Of a DNA stretch of 64,000 nt, positions 27,024 through 36,907 are shown piece after piece. The notes below the pieces were generated by a model. That model saw nothing but the letters and a program-made list of their open reading frames with translations, was not told the DNA's origin and made no database searches. Numbering within the stretch: the first letter of the stretch is position 1; each line of letters begins with the position of its first letter. A program made the translations under genes and the position numbers. Source of the DNA: Synechococcales cyanobacterium C42_A2020_086 (GTDB lineage: Bacteria > Cyanobacteriota > Cyanobacteriia > Elainellales > Elainellaceae); assembly GCA_015272325.1 (NCBI GenBank), contig JACYLU010000008.1, forward strand, positions 62,001 through 126,000, written 5' to 3'.

Positions 27024-29522
27024 TCAGGGTGCTTCTCGGAGGAGTTCTAGAATCGTCGTGACCAAATGAGCTGGCTCAACAGGTTTAGCTAGGTGTCGTT
27101 GAAATCCAGCCAGCAAGGCCCGCGAGCTGTCTTCATCTCGGGCGTAGGCGGTAAGGGCAATGGCAGGTACCCTGCTGCCTTGGGCGTCCGAGCGAGAGCG
27201 AATTTGTTGTAGCAGCATCAAGCCATCGGCTTCCGGCATTCCGATATCGCTCAGCAGCACGTCTGGCTGGCTCTGCTCTAGTTCCTCTAGGGCCGCCTGA
27301 GCCGAACTGACGGCCGTAACGACAGCGCCACACTGCTCTAGCCAAAATTGGGTCCAGTCCAGTGCATCCGGTTCATCATCGACAATGAGAATGCGCAGTC
27401 CGGTTAGCGGTTGGGCGGACGTCGAGGTACTGAGCGGCGGCTCCGTCTGGTCTGGCGAGGTGGAGTTTGTCAGCAGAGGAAGTCGCACTGTGAAGGTTGC
27501 GCCTTGCCCTTCGCCAGCACTAGCAGCCTGAATCGTACCGCCATGGAGTTCGACTAGATGGCGCACAATGGCTAACCCCAAGCCCAAGCCGCCAAAGGAT
27601 CGAGTGGTGCTGCCATCCGCCTGCCGGAAATAGTCAAACACATGAGGCAGAAAATCAGGGCTAATGCCTTTGCCAGTATCGCTGACGGTAATTTGCGCCA
27701 CAGTCCGGTGGTCTCGGGGTTCCCCGTTCTGCACCCGTTCTAGCTGCACTTCTATCTGTCCACCTGCTGGGGTGAACTTCACGGCGTTTGAAAGCAGGTT
27801 CCAGATCACTTGCTGGAGCCGACTGGCATCGCCGAGAACGGTGAAGCCAGAGTTGGAATGGGGATGATCAGCGCTATCAGCAGCTGGGTCAAGAATATGG
27901 AGCTGCACGGCGACTCCCTTGGCTTCGGCTGCAAGATGGATGGTATCCAGGGCTGCTTCAACTGTGGCGATTAAATCAACGGGGGTCACGGTCAAACTGA
28001 GCTTGCCACGCAGAATCCGGGAGACATCCAGCAAATCCTCAATCAGCTGAGTCTGAATTTTGGCATTGCGTTCGATGGTTTCTAGAGCACGGGCGGTGGT
28101 GGCAGGGTCATATTGCCGCGATTGCAGCAGCCTAGCCCAGCCCAAAATGGGATTTAGCGGCGTGCGCAGCTCGTGGGAGAGCACAGCCAAAAACTCGTCC
28201 TTAATGTGGTTGGCTTGGCGGAGGCGTTCGGTTTGTTGCTGTAGCGATGCGAGTAAACTAGCGCGTTCTATCGCAACCGCCATTTGATCGGCAATGGCCC
28301 GCATCAAGTCTAGCTCTTCTGGGGTAAAGTGAGAGCGCGTCAGGCTTGCAAAGGACAGCGTGCCCAACAGCCGTCCCTGTAGCGCCATGGGCAGCCCAGC
28401 ATAGGCAGTGATACCCAATCGTCGCAGTAGATTGGCATGAGCATGATTGGCAAGGGTGGCTTGATCCAGCACAATCGGCTGACGCCCAACGGCGACCTGC
28501 CCACACACAGCCTGCCCCAGGTCGAGCTGACGAATGGTTGCAGCTACCATAGGCGATATACCACTGTAAGCCGCCAGCCGCAGCACGCAGCGTCCCTCTA
28601 CCTCCTCGGCCAAAAAATTAAAGTAGAAGTGCAGGTCGATTTGCTTTGCCAACTTTTGAAAGACTTCATCGAGTAGGGCAATCGGCTGCTGAGTAGAGAG
28701 CAGATCGCTGGTGGTCTCATATAGTAGCTTTAACCGTTCATTGTGTTCTCGCAGGGTCTGTTCGGCTTGCTTGCGCTCGGTAATGTCTTGAAAAATCGTG
28801 TGCACATAGTCTTTCTCGTCCATGGTGAGACGCTGTGCAGTCACCAGCACATCTCGCAGCTCGCCAGTTTTAGTGCGATGCTTGGTTTCAAACTGTTCGG
28901 AGTTGCAGGTTGGGGAATCGACCCGGTTTACTGGCGAAGGATCAAAGGCTTCCAAATCGCCGAGTGTGAGTTGCGCAAACTCGTCGCGGGTGTAGCCCAA
29001 CTGCTGATGAGCCTGGGTGTTGAATTCAATAAACGCCTGATCTGGCAAGCGAATGAGCAGCACCCCCAATGGCGACTGCTCGAACAGCAGCCGGTAGCGG
29101 TCTTCCGTGGATTGCAAGGCTGCCTCCATGCGGACGCGATTCTGCCGCTCTTGCGATTCCCGCAGTGCTCGCTGCACCGCTGGCACCAGCCGCCCTAGCC
29201 GCTGTTTCAGCACATAATCGGTCGCTCCACTTTTGAGCGTTTCAATCGCTAACTCTTCCCCGAGGGTGGCAGAGACAAAAATAAACGGCACCTGCGGGCA
29301 GTACTGCTGAGCCAATGCAAGTGCCGCAATGCCATCAAAGTCGGGTAGGGAATAGTCAGACAGAATCAGGTCGATGGATTGATCCGTCAGTGCCGCAGTG
29401 AAATCGGCGCGGGTGCTCACCTGAGTCAGATTGAACTCCATGCCGCTTTCCCTCAGGGTGGCTTGGATGAGTTCTACATCGAGGGGGCTGTCTTCCACCA
29501 AGAGGAAATGAAGTTCAGTCAT
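27024..29522 (-). CDS. Hybrid sensor kinase: REC-PAS-GAF-HisKA-HATPase-REC
   Basis: The domains in order are: a receiver (1-120, Asp56 in ILSDYSLPD), PAS (140-255), GAF (275-425), HisKA with His450 in LSHELRTPLN, HATPase (560-695, with DTGKGIS and GLGLGLAIV) and a C-terminal receiver (about 709-830, LSDIGMPEADG). There is no membrane segment. Such proteins act as phosphorelay integrators in cyanobacteria. ATG at 29522 has AAGGAAGGA upstream. It is 18 bp after an Rcp1-type regulator gene, in the same direction, so they probably share a transcript. Confidence 0.92.
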   Translation of the reverse strand: MTELHFLLVEDSPLDVELIQATLRESGMEFNLTQVSTRADFTAALTDQSIDLILSDYSLPDFDGIAALALAQQYCPQVPFIFVSATLGEELAIETLKSGATDYVLKQRLGRLVPAVQRALRESQERQNRVRMEAALQSTEDRYRLLFEQSPLGVLLIRLPDQAFIEFNTQAHQQLGYTRDEFAQLTLGDLEAFDPSPVNRVDSPTCNSEQFETKHRTKTGELRDVLVTAQRLTMDEKDYVHTIFQDITERKQAEQTLREHNERLKLLYETTSDLLSTQQPIALLDEVFQKLAKQIDLHFYFNFLAEEVEGRCVLRLAAYSGISPMVAATIRQLDLGQAVCGQVAVGRQPIVLDQATLANHAHANLLRRLGITAYAGLPMALQGRLLGTLSFASLTRSHFTPEELDLMRAIADQMAVAIERASLLASLQQQTERLRQANHIKDEFLAVLSHELRTPLNPILGWARLLQSRQYDPATTARALETIERNAKIQTQLIEDLLDVSRILRGKLSLTVTPVDLIATVEAALDTIHLAAEAKGVAVQLHILDPAADSADHPHSNSGFTVLGDASRLQQVIWNLLSNAVKFTPAGGQIEVQLERVQNGEPRDHRTVAQITVSDTGKGISPDFLPHVFDYFRQADGSTTRSFGGLGLGLAIVRHLVELHGGTIQAASAGEGQGATFTVRLPLLTNSTSPDQTEPPLSTSTSAQPLTGLRILIVDDEPDALDWTQFWLEQCGAVVTAVSSAQAALEELEQSQPDVLLSDIGMPEADGLMLLQQIRSRSDAQGSRVPAIALTAYARDEDSSRALLAGFQRHLAKPVEPAHLVTTILELLREAP

Positions 29523-29540
29523 AGCCCATCCTTCCTTGTG

Positions 29541-30005
29541 TTATGAATCACGACGGGTCGCAAGGGATAGATCCGGAGGAGGTTGATTGACGATGGCCCA
29601 GAATAGACCCACCTGTTTGATCACTTCGACAAATTCCTGAAAGTTGATTGGTTTGACGACATAGGCATTGGTTCCTAGCTCGTAGCAGCGGAGCAGATCC
29701 GGTTCTTCTTGCGAGGAGGTGAGGACCACAACCGGCACTAGGCGTAGGGCGTGATCGGCCTTCAGCGTTGCCAGCACTTCCAGTCCGTCAATTTTGGGCA
29801 GTTTCAGGTCGAGCAGGACAACAATAGGATTTCCTTCCATGCGTAGGCGGAACACTCCCCGACGGTACAGATAATCCAGGGCTTCTTCACCATCGCGCAC
29901 CACAACGACCTCGTTGGCGAGGGAATTTTCCGAAAGCGCGGTCAGGATCAGTTCTACATCGTTGGCACTATCCTCAACAAGCAAAATTCGCTTCAGTTCA
30001 GTCAT
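29541..30005 (-). CDS. Rcp1-like single-domain response regulator
   Basis: This is a receiver only, 154 aa, with the acidic pair VEDSANDVEL, phospho-acceptor Asp66 in LLDLKLPKIDG, Thr/Ser in VVLTSSQ and Lys in VVKPINF. Insertions in the beta4-alpha4 region (YLYRRGVFRLRMEGNP) are typical of Rcp1/Rre-type partners of cyanobacterial phytochromes. It probably receives phosphate from the PAS kinase encoded upstream and passes it to the hybrid kinase downstream; this is inferred from gene order. Confidence 0.9.
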   Translation of the reverse strand: MTELKRILLVEDSANDVELILTALSENSLANEVVVVRDGEEALDYLYRRGVFRLRMEGNPIVVLLDLKLPKIDGLEVLATLKADHALRLVPVVVLTSSQEEPDLLRCYELGTNAYVVKPINFQEFVEVIKQVGLFWAIVNQPPPDLSLATRRDS

Positions 30006-30189
30006 TCGTTTGCAAGAGGTTAGGAGTCTAAGAGAGGAAGCAGTGAGTGGACCAAGGTACGAGGTGAGCCGAACCTAGTGAGGTCAAAACAAGAAAGCAC
30101 TGACTAGGAAACGGCTGACCCAGCAAATGCGTACGCGGCGGTGCCACTGACGGTTTACCACTGCTGACTGCCGGACTGCGATCCCTAGC

Positions 30190-33100
30190 CTAGCTGCGAG
30201 GGCTTTCGGTCCACCCAGGGGGCTGAATGGGCGGTACTGACACAGGCAATTTGGGTAACGAGAAATAAAACGTAGCCCCTGCCTCGATCTCGCCTTCTGC
30301 CCAGGTGCGGCCGCCGTGGCGGTGAACGATTCGACGCACATTGGCTAACCCGATGCCCGTCCCCTCATATTTCGGGTCGCTGTGGAGCCGCTGAAAGACG
30401 CCAAACAGCTTGTGGGCGTACTGCATATTGAAGCCAATGCCATTGTCTCGCACGTAAAATACCTCCTGTGAATTGAGTAAATCGAGTAGGCCTGAGGGTG
30501 AATTAGAATCGCAACTGGACAGACAGCCGATTTCAATGTAAGCCTCAGATCGGGAACGCGTGTACTTTAGCGCATTCTCGATCAAGTTTTGCAGAACCAG
30601 CCGCAGCATCGCAGGATCTCCTTGTACCCTGGGCAACGGATGAATGCACCACTGAATTGGGCGATCTGCCGGTTCAATGACTAGCGTTCGCTTCACTTCC
30701 TGCACAAGCTGATTCATGTCAATCTCAATCTGGCGCATCTCTGAGCGTCCCATGCGAGAGAAAGCCAGCAGATCGTCAATGAGCACGCCAGCCTGCTTTG
30801 CTGTGTCAGCAATGATCGTCATGTAGCGCTGGCTTGTGTCATCGAGGGCAGTTTGTTGTAAACGTTTTTGCAGCAGCTCAATGAATCCGGCGATGTGACG
30901 CAGCGGTGCCCGCAAATCATGGGACACCGAATAGGAAAACGACTCTAATTCTCGATTGGCGGCTTCCAGTTGGGCTGTGCGTTCCTTGACGCGCTGCTCC
31001 AGGGTGGCCTCGGCTTGTTTGCGGTCATCGATATCGACGCAGGAGCCAATGTAGCCTAGGAAATCGCCTGCTGCCGTAAAGCGGGGAACGCCGATGTCTA
31101 AAATCCAGCGATACTGCCCATCAAAGCGCCGCAAACGGTATTCCATCTCGAAGGGTTGCCGCTGATCAAAGGCGTTGCTGTAGAAGTCGAGGCAGCGCTG
31201 AAAATCATCGGGATGCACACCTTCTGCCCAGCCATGCCCCAGTTCTTGGTCCATTGTCCGCCCGGTAAACTCTAGCCAGGCCTGGTTGAAGTAGGTGCAG
31301 CGTTTGTCAGGACCCGACATCCAAACCAGCATGGGCGCAGCATCGGTCATCTGACGGAAGCGAACCTCGCTTTCTCGCAGGGCAGATTCAGCTTGCCGCC
31401 GATCGTGTGTATCGGTGAGCGTGCCAACCCACTCCCGGACTGAGCCATCCGCATTGAGGATCGGTACTGCCCGCGCCTCGAAATAGCGGTACTGCTGACT
31501 AGCTGCATGCCAGAGCCGCCCTTCTACCTTATGCAGCTGGCGAGAGGTAAGAGCTTGGGCCCAGAGGGCTTCAATGTGGTCGCGATCATCAGGGTGGAGG
31601 GCATCCCCCCAGCCATAGCCATGATAGGCGTGCCAGTCTTGCCCAGTGTAGTCTTGCCAGAGGGGCTGTGGTTCCACAAATCGACCCTCGGCGTCGGTAG
31701 TCCAGACGAGAGAGGTCGTTGCTGCCACCAGTGAGCGATAGCGTTCTTCACTTTGCTGCACGGCTGTCTCGGCCTGCTTACGCTCGCTGAGATCGAGCAC
31801 AAAGGCGATGGTGCGATCACTAGAGTTGGGTAGTAGCGCCCCTGCTAGCAGTACCGGCACCCGACTGCCATCTTTACGCAGGTATTCCTTTTCAAAGGGG
31901 CGACAAACACCCATCTGGGCTAGCTCTGCCAGGGCCTGTTGGTCTTGCTGCTCATAGCCGGGAGGAGTCATATCACTCCAGCGCACCTGACCGGCTTCTA
32001 GCTCGGCTCGCGTGTAGCCCACCATATCTAGAAAAGCATCATTGGCTTCAAAGATATGACCGTGGATATCTGGAAAAATAATGCCGATGATGTTGGAGTC
32101 AAACAGGCGACGGAACCGCGCCTCACTGGCTCGCAATTCTAGCTCTAGCTGTTTGCGCCGCGTAACGTCATGTCCAACGGCAAACAGCACCCCTTCTTCT
32201 AAAGAGGGCACGCTGACCCAGTCAATCCAGCGATAGGAGCCATCTCGGCAGCGATAGCGATTTTCGAAGTGAATCACTGGCTGTCCGGTAGTGAGTTGCT
32301 CTACCGCCGCGATCGTTGCAGCCCGATCGTCGGGATGCACAAACTCCAGAAACGGCTGCTGGCACAGCTCAGATGCACTAAATCCTAAAGTCGTCTCAAA
32401 GGCAGGATTGACTCGCTGAAAGTAGCCATCAAATCCAGCGACGCAGAATAGGTCGAGCGATAGCTGGAAAAAGCCATCATGCTGAACTTGCACCCGTCTG
32501 CATTCGGTGATATCCCTAACAATGCCGCAGAAATACTGCACCTCGCCTGGGGTGGATGAAACCGCATAGCCCCGTTCTTGTACCCAGTGCAGGCTGCCAT
32601 CGGGACGGATAATCCGATACTCTTCGCAGTATTTCCCCGATGGCTGATCCAGACTTTGCTTGATCCACTGCCGAAAGGACTGCTCAACGCGCTGCCGATC
32701 CTGCGGATGAACCGCATCGAGCCAATGGGCATTGCTGCCTAGCGCCACTTTAGACAGTCCCCACAGGCGTTCGTAGCTGGAGTTGGTATAGAGATAGTGC
32801 GCTGCGGGATCGCGAATCCAAATCCCCTCCTCAAGACATTCAGCAAGCTGGCGGTAGCGAGATTCACTGGCTTGCAAAGCAGCTTCTGCCTGCTGGCAGC
32901 TGTGTTCACTCTGTTGATGCTGCTGGTCTAGACGATTTAGGGTCTGGGCGCTTTTCCAAATCGATACGCCATGGCTGCCCGTCATCAGCACAACCAAGAG
33001 AGACATTGCCACTGGGGGGTTCGCATCGGCTGCTTGATCACTTTGAATAAAAAGCCAGCCTAGTCCAATGGGCAACAGCAGTGTTGGCAGTAGTCGCCTC

Positions 33101-33690
33101 GCCAAGACACCGCCTTGCCGGTCACTGGTCAAGGGTGCCATCCAGCCTACCTGGGGATAGAGGAACAGCAGCCCGATGCAGAGAATTCCGAGACCAACGA
33201 TTGCGACCATCAATAGAACGGTCTCTGGGGGGAACGGTTCAGCCGGCACGGTGTAGGTGAAACTCACCCAGGACTGGACCAGCATCAGACTGACGATCAG
33301 CACTAGGCTCTGGGCTAGCTGAATCCAAAACGGCTGAGGCGATCGCAGCAGCACTAGCGCCACCCCCACCCCGGCAAAGCCCAAGGCTGGAGCAAAGGGA
33401 GCGACCCCGACTTGCCAGCCCTGCACCGAAATCCATCCGCTAAGCAGCAGCAGCAGACAGGGCAACAGCAGCGTGCCGATATGAGGCTGTCGCTTGGGGA
33501 GATGCCGCCTAGTCAGCAAGCCCAACGTGAGACCACTCAGCAGCAAACCAGACGCCAGAGGAGCTACCCTCCATCCATCGAGAGCTGCGCTATTGAACTG
33601 CCAGCCCAGCAGCATGATACCGGATAGACTGACAACCATGCCGCTTGCTAGCAGGGGAATTGTCGTATTCCCATGGTTCTGCTCCGGCAT
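30190..33690 (-). CDS. Membrane multi-PAS sensor histidine kinase
   Basis: Residues about 10-245 hold around eight hydrophobic segments, forming an integral-membrane sensor of unknown ligand. A coiled coil is followed by about five PAS/PAC domains (approximately 265-910), several with GIVRDITE-like or LDLSERKQAE linkers. The kinase core is of phytochrome type: SHDLRAPLRH with His924, NLIENALKY, DNGIGF and GTGIGLANV. It lies between an XRE regulator and an Rcp1-type regulator on the same strand; the gap to XRE is six bases, the gap to the regulator 184 bp. The signal may be light or redox, but no chromophore Cys is seen. Confidence 0.9.
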   Translation of the reverse strand: MPEQNHGNTTIPLLASGMVVSLSGIMLLGWQFNSAALDGWRVAPLASGLLLSGLTLGLLTRRHLPKRQPHIGTLLLPCLLLLLSGWISVQGWQVGVAPFAPALGFAGVGVALVLLRSPQPFWIQLAQSLVLIVSLMLVQSWVSFTYTVPAEPFPPETVLLMVAIVGLGILCIGLLFLYPQVGWMAPLTSDRQGGVLARRLLPTLLLPIGLGWLFIQSDQAADANPPVAMSLLVVLMTGSHGVSIWKSAQTLNRLDQQHQQSEHSCQQAEAALQASESRYRQLAECLEEGIWIRDPAAHYLYTNSSYERLWGLSKVALGSNAHWLDAVHPQDRQRVEQSFRQWIKQSLDQPSGKYCEEYRIIRPDGSLHWVQERGYAVSSTPGEVQYFCGIVRDITECRRVQVQHDGFFQLSLDLFCVAGFDGYFQRVNPAFETTLGFSASELCQQPFLEFVHPDDRAATIAAVEQLTTGQPVIHFENRYRCRDGSYRWIDWVSVPSLEEGVLFAVGHDVTRRKQLELELRASEARFRRLFDSNIIGIIFPDIHGHIFEANDAFLDMVGYTRAELEAGQVRWSDMTPPGYEQQDQQALAELAQMGVCRPFEKEYLRKDGSRVPVLLAGALLPNSSDRTIAFVLDLSERKQAETAVQQSEERYRSLVAATTSLVWTTDAEGRFVEPQPLWQDYTGQDWHAYHGYGWGDALHPDDRDHIEALWAQALTSRQLHKVEGRLWHAASQQYRYFEARAVPILNADGSVREWVGTLTDTHDRRQAESALRESEVRFRQMTDAAPMLVWMSGPDKRCTYFNQAWLEFTGRTMDQELGHGWAEGVHPDDFQRCLDFYSNAFDQRQPFEMEYRLRRFDGQYRWILDIGVPRFTAAGDFLGYIGSCVDIDDRKQAEATLEQRVKERTAQLEAANRELESFSYSVSHDLRAPLRHIAGFIELLQKRLQQTALDDTSQRYMTIIADTAKQAGVLIDDLLAFSRMGRSEMRQIEIDMNQLVQEVKRTLVIEPADRPIQWCIHPLPRVQGDPAMLRLVLQNLIENALKYTRSRSEAYIEIGCLSSCDSNSPSGLLDLLNSQEVFYVRDNGIGFNMQYAHKLFGVFQRLHSDPKYEGTGIGLANVRRIVHRHGGRTWAEGEIEAGATFYFSLPKLPVSVPPIQPPGWTESPRS

Positions 33691-33696
33691 TGCCGC

Positions 33697-33936
33697 CTAC
33701 TCCACTTCTGGGAAATACTGGGTTAGCAAGACCTGGCCACGCTCACCGAGCTGCCAGACCATTTGATAAATTTTCTCTAGGGCTAGCGGCGAAGGAGTTG
33801 CTCGTCCGTTCTCCCAACGGTTGATGGTAGGAAAAGTAACCCCCAGTTGGGCAGCAAATTTTTCCTGGGTCAGCCGTAGTTCTTGTCGTAGCGCTCGCAC
33901 CAGCTGTCCAATTTTTGGCTGTTCTGCAACTAACAT
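33697..33936 (-). CDS. XRE-family HTH transcriptional regulator
   Basis: The 79-aa protein is a single XRE helix-turn-helix: LTQEKFAAQLGVTFPTINRWENG, where the recognition helix is TFPTINRWENGR. The rest (ATPSPLALEKIYQMVWQLGER) is a short tail. It is six bases upstream of the membrane PAS kinase gene, so they are probably cotranscribed. It may act as the output DNA-binding protein of this signalling group; there is no direct evidence. Confidence 0.82.
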   Translation of the reverse strand: MLVAEQPKIGQLVRALRQELRLTQEKFAAQLGVTFPTINRWENGRATPSPLALEKIYQMVWQLGERGQVLLTQYFPEVE

Positions 33937-34034
33937 AGCGTGCTCAGTTTAACTCATGGATTATAAAGTCTTCTATATCATCTACTGATTGATAAGGACG
34001 AGAGTCTGCCCTGAGAAGGAGATTTACCCAATCT

Positions 34035-35141
34035 CTACAGCCATTCCTGCTGAATCTGCACGCCTCGTTGTTGCAGCGTTTGCTCGAAGAGTGGCGTTGG
34101 TAGAGCCTGCTCAACGCTCCAGACGCCCGGCTGCTGCAACTGTCCTGCTAGTAACAGTTGAGCAATGCTGCCCACCCCATAACCAGCGGCAACGGCTGTA
34201 TTTTCGTGGGCAAAGGTTGCACAGTAGCGAGCTAGTTGGCCCTGTTTCTCGCCCTGCACTTCGGCCCGCATTGCCACACCAATGCCGCTAAAGCGATCGC
34301 TGACCTGAGTCATAGCATGGCTGACCTTTGAGAGAAATTCAATTGCACCCGAGTGCCGCATCAGGGCAGACGGCAACCAGTGTGCTGCCATCCAGGTGAG
34401 GTGATTGTACAAATCGGGCACCGAGCCAAACTTGGTGATCACCGTCTGCACTGGAAATGCTTCCACCAGAGTGTAGGCTTCTGGCATATCGAACCAGTAG
34501 ACTCCAGCCGTTCCGTAGGGCGGTGGAAAGGTAACGGTTTCGCGATCGGTATAGGGTTTCACTAATTGCCATTGCCCATCGATCCACGCTTCAAAGGGAT
34601 GCTGCAACCCCAAGAATGTGGTTCGCATGACGGTCACCCCGGCTCCCCCCGAACCCGACACCACATAGCTGAGATGAATGCGATCAGCACGGTCCAATTG
34701 CTCGACGCCCTGCCGCACCATGCTGTTTGATATGCCTGGAAATACACCCGAATTGACAATAGCTGTGACGCCAGCGGTCTGAGCTGCGGCTCGATGGGCT
34801 AGCGCCTTGCGCGTAAATGAGCGATCGTCACTGACATCTAGGTAATCGACGCCCTGCTGAATGCAGCTTTGCAGCACAGAGGTATCGCGATAACGAAATG
34901 GTCCAGCGCAGTGAATGACGAGACGGCACCCCTGCACCGCAGCATCTACTGCCGCCCGATCAGCCAAGTCTAGCCTGAGAAAGGTCAATCGATGAGGGTC
35001 TTGATGCTCATCCCAATCTGGCTTGGCGGCTTCCGTTCGTCCTGTTACCGTAATGGCTGCCGATGTATGGGCGAGTAGATCGGCTGTCACGCTACGCCCA
35101 ATCCGTCCTCGCCCCCCCAAAATCAGTACGCGATCGCTCAT
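34035..35141 (-). CDS. Saccharopine dehydrogenase-like NAD(P)-binding protein
   Basis: The N-terminus has a Rossmann loop (VLILGGRGRIGRSVTADLL) and later LVIHCAGPFRYRDTSVLQSC and YLDVSDD, the pattern of saccharopine dehydrogenase-like reductases. The C-terminal half (residues 150-368) is the catalytic-like domain. The substrate is unknown; in photosynthetic organisms similar proteins are of unclear function. It is 71 bp downstream of crtO on the same strand, and cotranscription with crtO is possible, so a link to carotenoid chemistry is conceivable but not shown. Confidence 0.75.
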   Translation of the reverse strand: MSDRVLILGGRGRIGRSVTADLLAHTSAAITVTGRTEAAKPDWDEHQDPHRLTFLRLDLADRAAVDAAVQGCRLVIHCAGPFRYRDTSVLQSCIQQGVDYLDVSDDRSFTRKALAHRAAAQTAGVTAIVNSGVFPGISNSMVRQGVEQLDRADRIHLSYVVSGSGGAGVTVMRTTFLGLQHPFEAWIDGQWQLVKPYTDRETVTFPPPYGTAGVYWFDMPEAYTLVEAFPVQTVITKFGSVPDLYNHLTWMAAHWLPSALMRHSGAIEFLSKVSHAMTQVSDRFSGIGVAMRAEVQGEKQGQLARYCATFAHENTAVAAGYGVGSIAQLLLAGQLQQPGVWSVEQALPTPLFEQTLQQRGVQIQQEWL

Positions 35142-35212
35142 GAGTCTGAACTAGTATGGCAACTCCACTGTCCCTGAGCTGCGAAGCAGGTAGGATCTGC
35201 CCCGCAAATCCA

Positions 35213-36907
35213 TTAGAAGCTTTTGAATACCGACTCAACCGTTGACTTGATTGAGTCTCGAGCGTCTTTAAGCTTCTGAGCAATGGGCTGTTGGGTGTGC
35301 AGGAAGACTCGAGCACAGTTACGTCCTGGCATCCCTGAGATTGAGCCGCCTGGATGTGTCCCAGCTCCGGTGAGGTAAAGCCCCTCAATCGGCGTTTTGT
35401 AATTGGCGAGTTCCGGCAGCGGACGGAAGAAAATCATCTGATCGAGCGTCATATCGACGTGATAGTAGTTGCCCTTGAGTGCCCCTAGCCGCTCGCCCAA
35501 CTCCGCCGGACTTTCCACCCGCCGGGCAATGATCGAGCGCTTCAGGTTGGGTGCATATTCCGCCAGCTTGTCTAGCACGCGGTCAGCCACTTTGTTCTTC
35601 AGCTCATCGGTCCAGCCGGTACCGTGCAAGCCTGTGCCCTCAGCTCCTTCAACCAAGTAAGGGGCAAAGAACTCGATCCACAGCGTATGTTTGCCAGCCG
35701 GTGCCATCGAGGGATCGAGCATTGTTGGCTGAACGACATACATCGAGGGGTCCGAATCGGGGATGCGACCAATGCTCGGTTCACTGTGGGCCAGTTCTAC
35801 CTGCTTCACTGAGTCTGCAATCAGCACCGAGCCAATCAGGTACTCATCCCGATGCTGATGATGCTCAAAGCGCAGTGGCTCCGACAGCGCACAGTCAATC
35901 TTCAAAATCGTTTCGTTGTTATTGACAATGCGGCGTTCCAGGCGCTCCCGTAGAGCCGGATCTGCATCGTCCAACTCAGCGCTATCCATCATGTGCAGGA
36001 ACAGGCGCTTGGCGTCGATGTTGGAAATGACGCCTTTTGTGGCTCGATACTCTTGACCGCCTCTAACACGGACACCCACAGCACGCCCACTATCGATCAG
36101 CAGCTTCTCGACCGGCTGATCCGTCAATACCTGACCGCCCAGACTCTTAACCAAATTCAACAGCGCTTGAGTCAGTGCCCCGGTGCCGCCCCGCGGCCGA
36201 GCCATCCCAGGATTGTGGCGCATTGCCATCATGATTGCTCCAATTGACAGCGTTTTCTGGCTGGGTGGGGCCCCCAGTTCCGACGCCAGCCGAGCCAGCG
36301 GTGCCTTCAAAAACTCAGAATCAAAATATTCATTGAGAATATCTTCGGCGCTAGTCAGCATCGTCCGAATCAGATCCAGCGTGCCGTCAGGGGAACCCAT
36401 CACCGAGAACAGGTCCCGTATTTTCTGGATGTCGTAGTTACCGACAATGTCTACTACCGATTTGGGCGGTGCATTAAAAATCGGAATAATCCCCTTCAGC
36501 AGCCGTTGCCAGAAGTCGGTAAACTCGGCATACTTTTGAGCATCGCGCTGATTGAACTGAGCAATTTCCGCGCAGGTTTTTTCAATCGAACGGTGTCCCA
36601 AAAAATAGGTGCCATCTGGGTGCGGACAGAACACAACCGGGTCGCAGTAGAGGTAGTCCAATCCATATTTCGTGAGTTCTAGCTCCTCCACAACTGGACC
36701 GAGATGAATAAACTCATGGTCGATGGCGCAAAGATTGAACTTAAAGCCAGGTGCCTCCTCAGGCAGACTTTCCTCGGTAGTAGCTCCCCCACCCGGAACC
36801 GGACGCTTTTCGAGCAGGGTTACACTGTAGCCCGCCTTCAACAAATAAGCCGCGCAAACCAGCCCATTGTGGCCTGCCCCAATAATCACTACATCAGATA
36901 CTTGCAT
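35213..36907 (-). CDS. crtO: CrtO-type beta-carotene ketolase
   Basis: The N-terminal FAD-binding motif is VVIIGAGHNGLVCAAYLLKAG. Further signatures match the CrtO family as known from Synechocystis: LCAIDHEFIHLGPVVEEL, ARPRGGTGALTQALL, GVISNIDAKRLFLHMM and the C-terminal YLTGAGTHPGGSISGMPGRN. CrtO introduces keto groups into beta-carotene to give echinenone and canthaxanthin, pigments that protect photosystems and can bind OCP. The length of 564 aa is normal. ATG 36907 is used. A 13-bp tandem pair (TTTGACTCTTTGA, 36940-36965) lies about 35 bp upstream. Confidence 0.9.
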   Translation of the reverse strand: MQVSDVVIIGAGHNGLVCAAYLLKAGYSVTLLEKRPVPGGGATTEESLPEEAPGFKFNLCAIDHEFIHLGPVVEELELTKYGLDYLYCDPVVFCPHPDGTYFLGHRSIEKTCAEIAQFNQRDAQKYAEFTDFWQRLLKGIIPIFNAPPKSVVDIVGNYDIQKIRDLFSVMGSPDGTLDLIRTMLTSAEDILNEYFDSEFLKAPLARLASELGAPPSQKTLSIGAIMMAMRHNPGMARPRGGTGALTQALLNLVKSLGGQVLTDQPVEKLLIDSGRAVGVRVRGGQEYRATKGVISNIDAKRLFLHMMDSAELDDADPALRERLERRIVNNNETILKIDCALSEPLRFEHHQHRDEYLIGSVLIADSVKQVELAHSEPSIGRIPDSDPSMYVVQPTMLDPSMAPAGKHTLWIEFFAPYLVEGAEGTGLHGTGWTDELKNKVADRVLDKLAEYAPNLKRSIIARRVESPAELGERLGALKGNYYHVDMTLDQMIFFRPLPELANYKTPIEGLYLTGAGTHPGGSISGMPGRNCARVFLHTQQPIAQKLKDARDSIKSTVESVFKSF

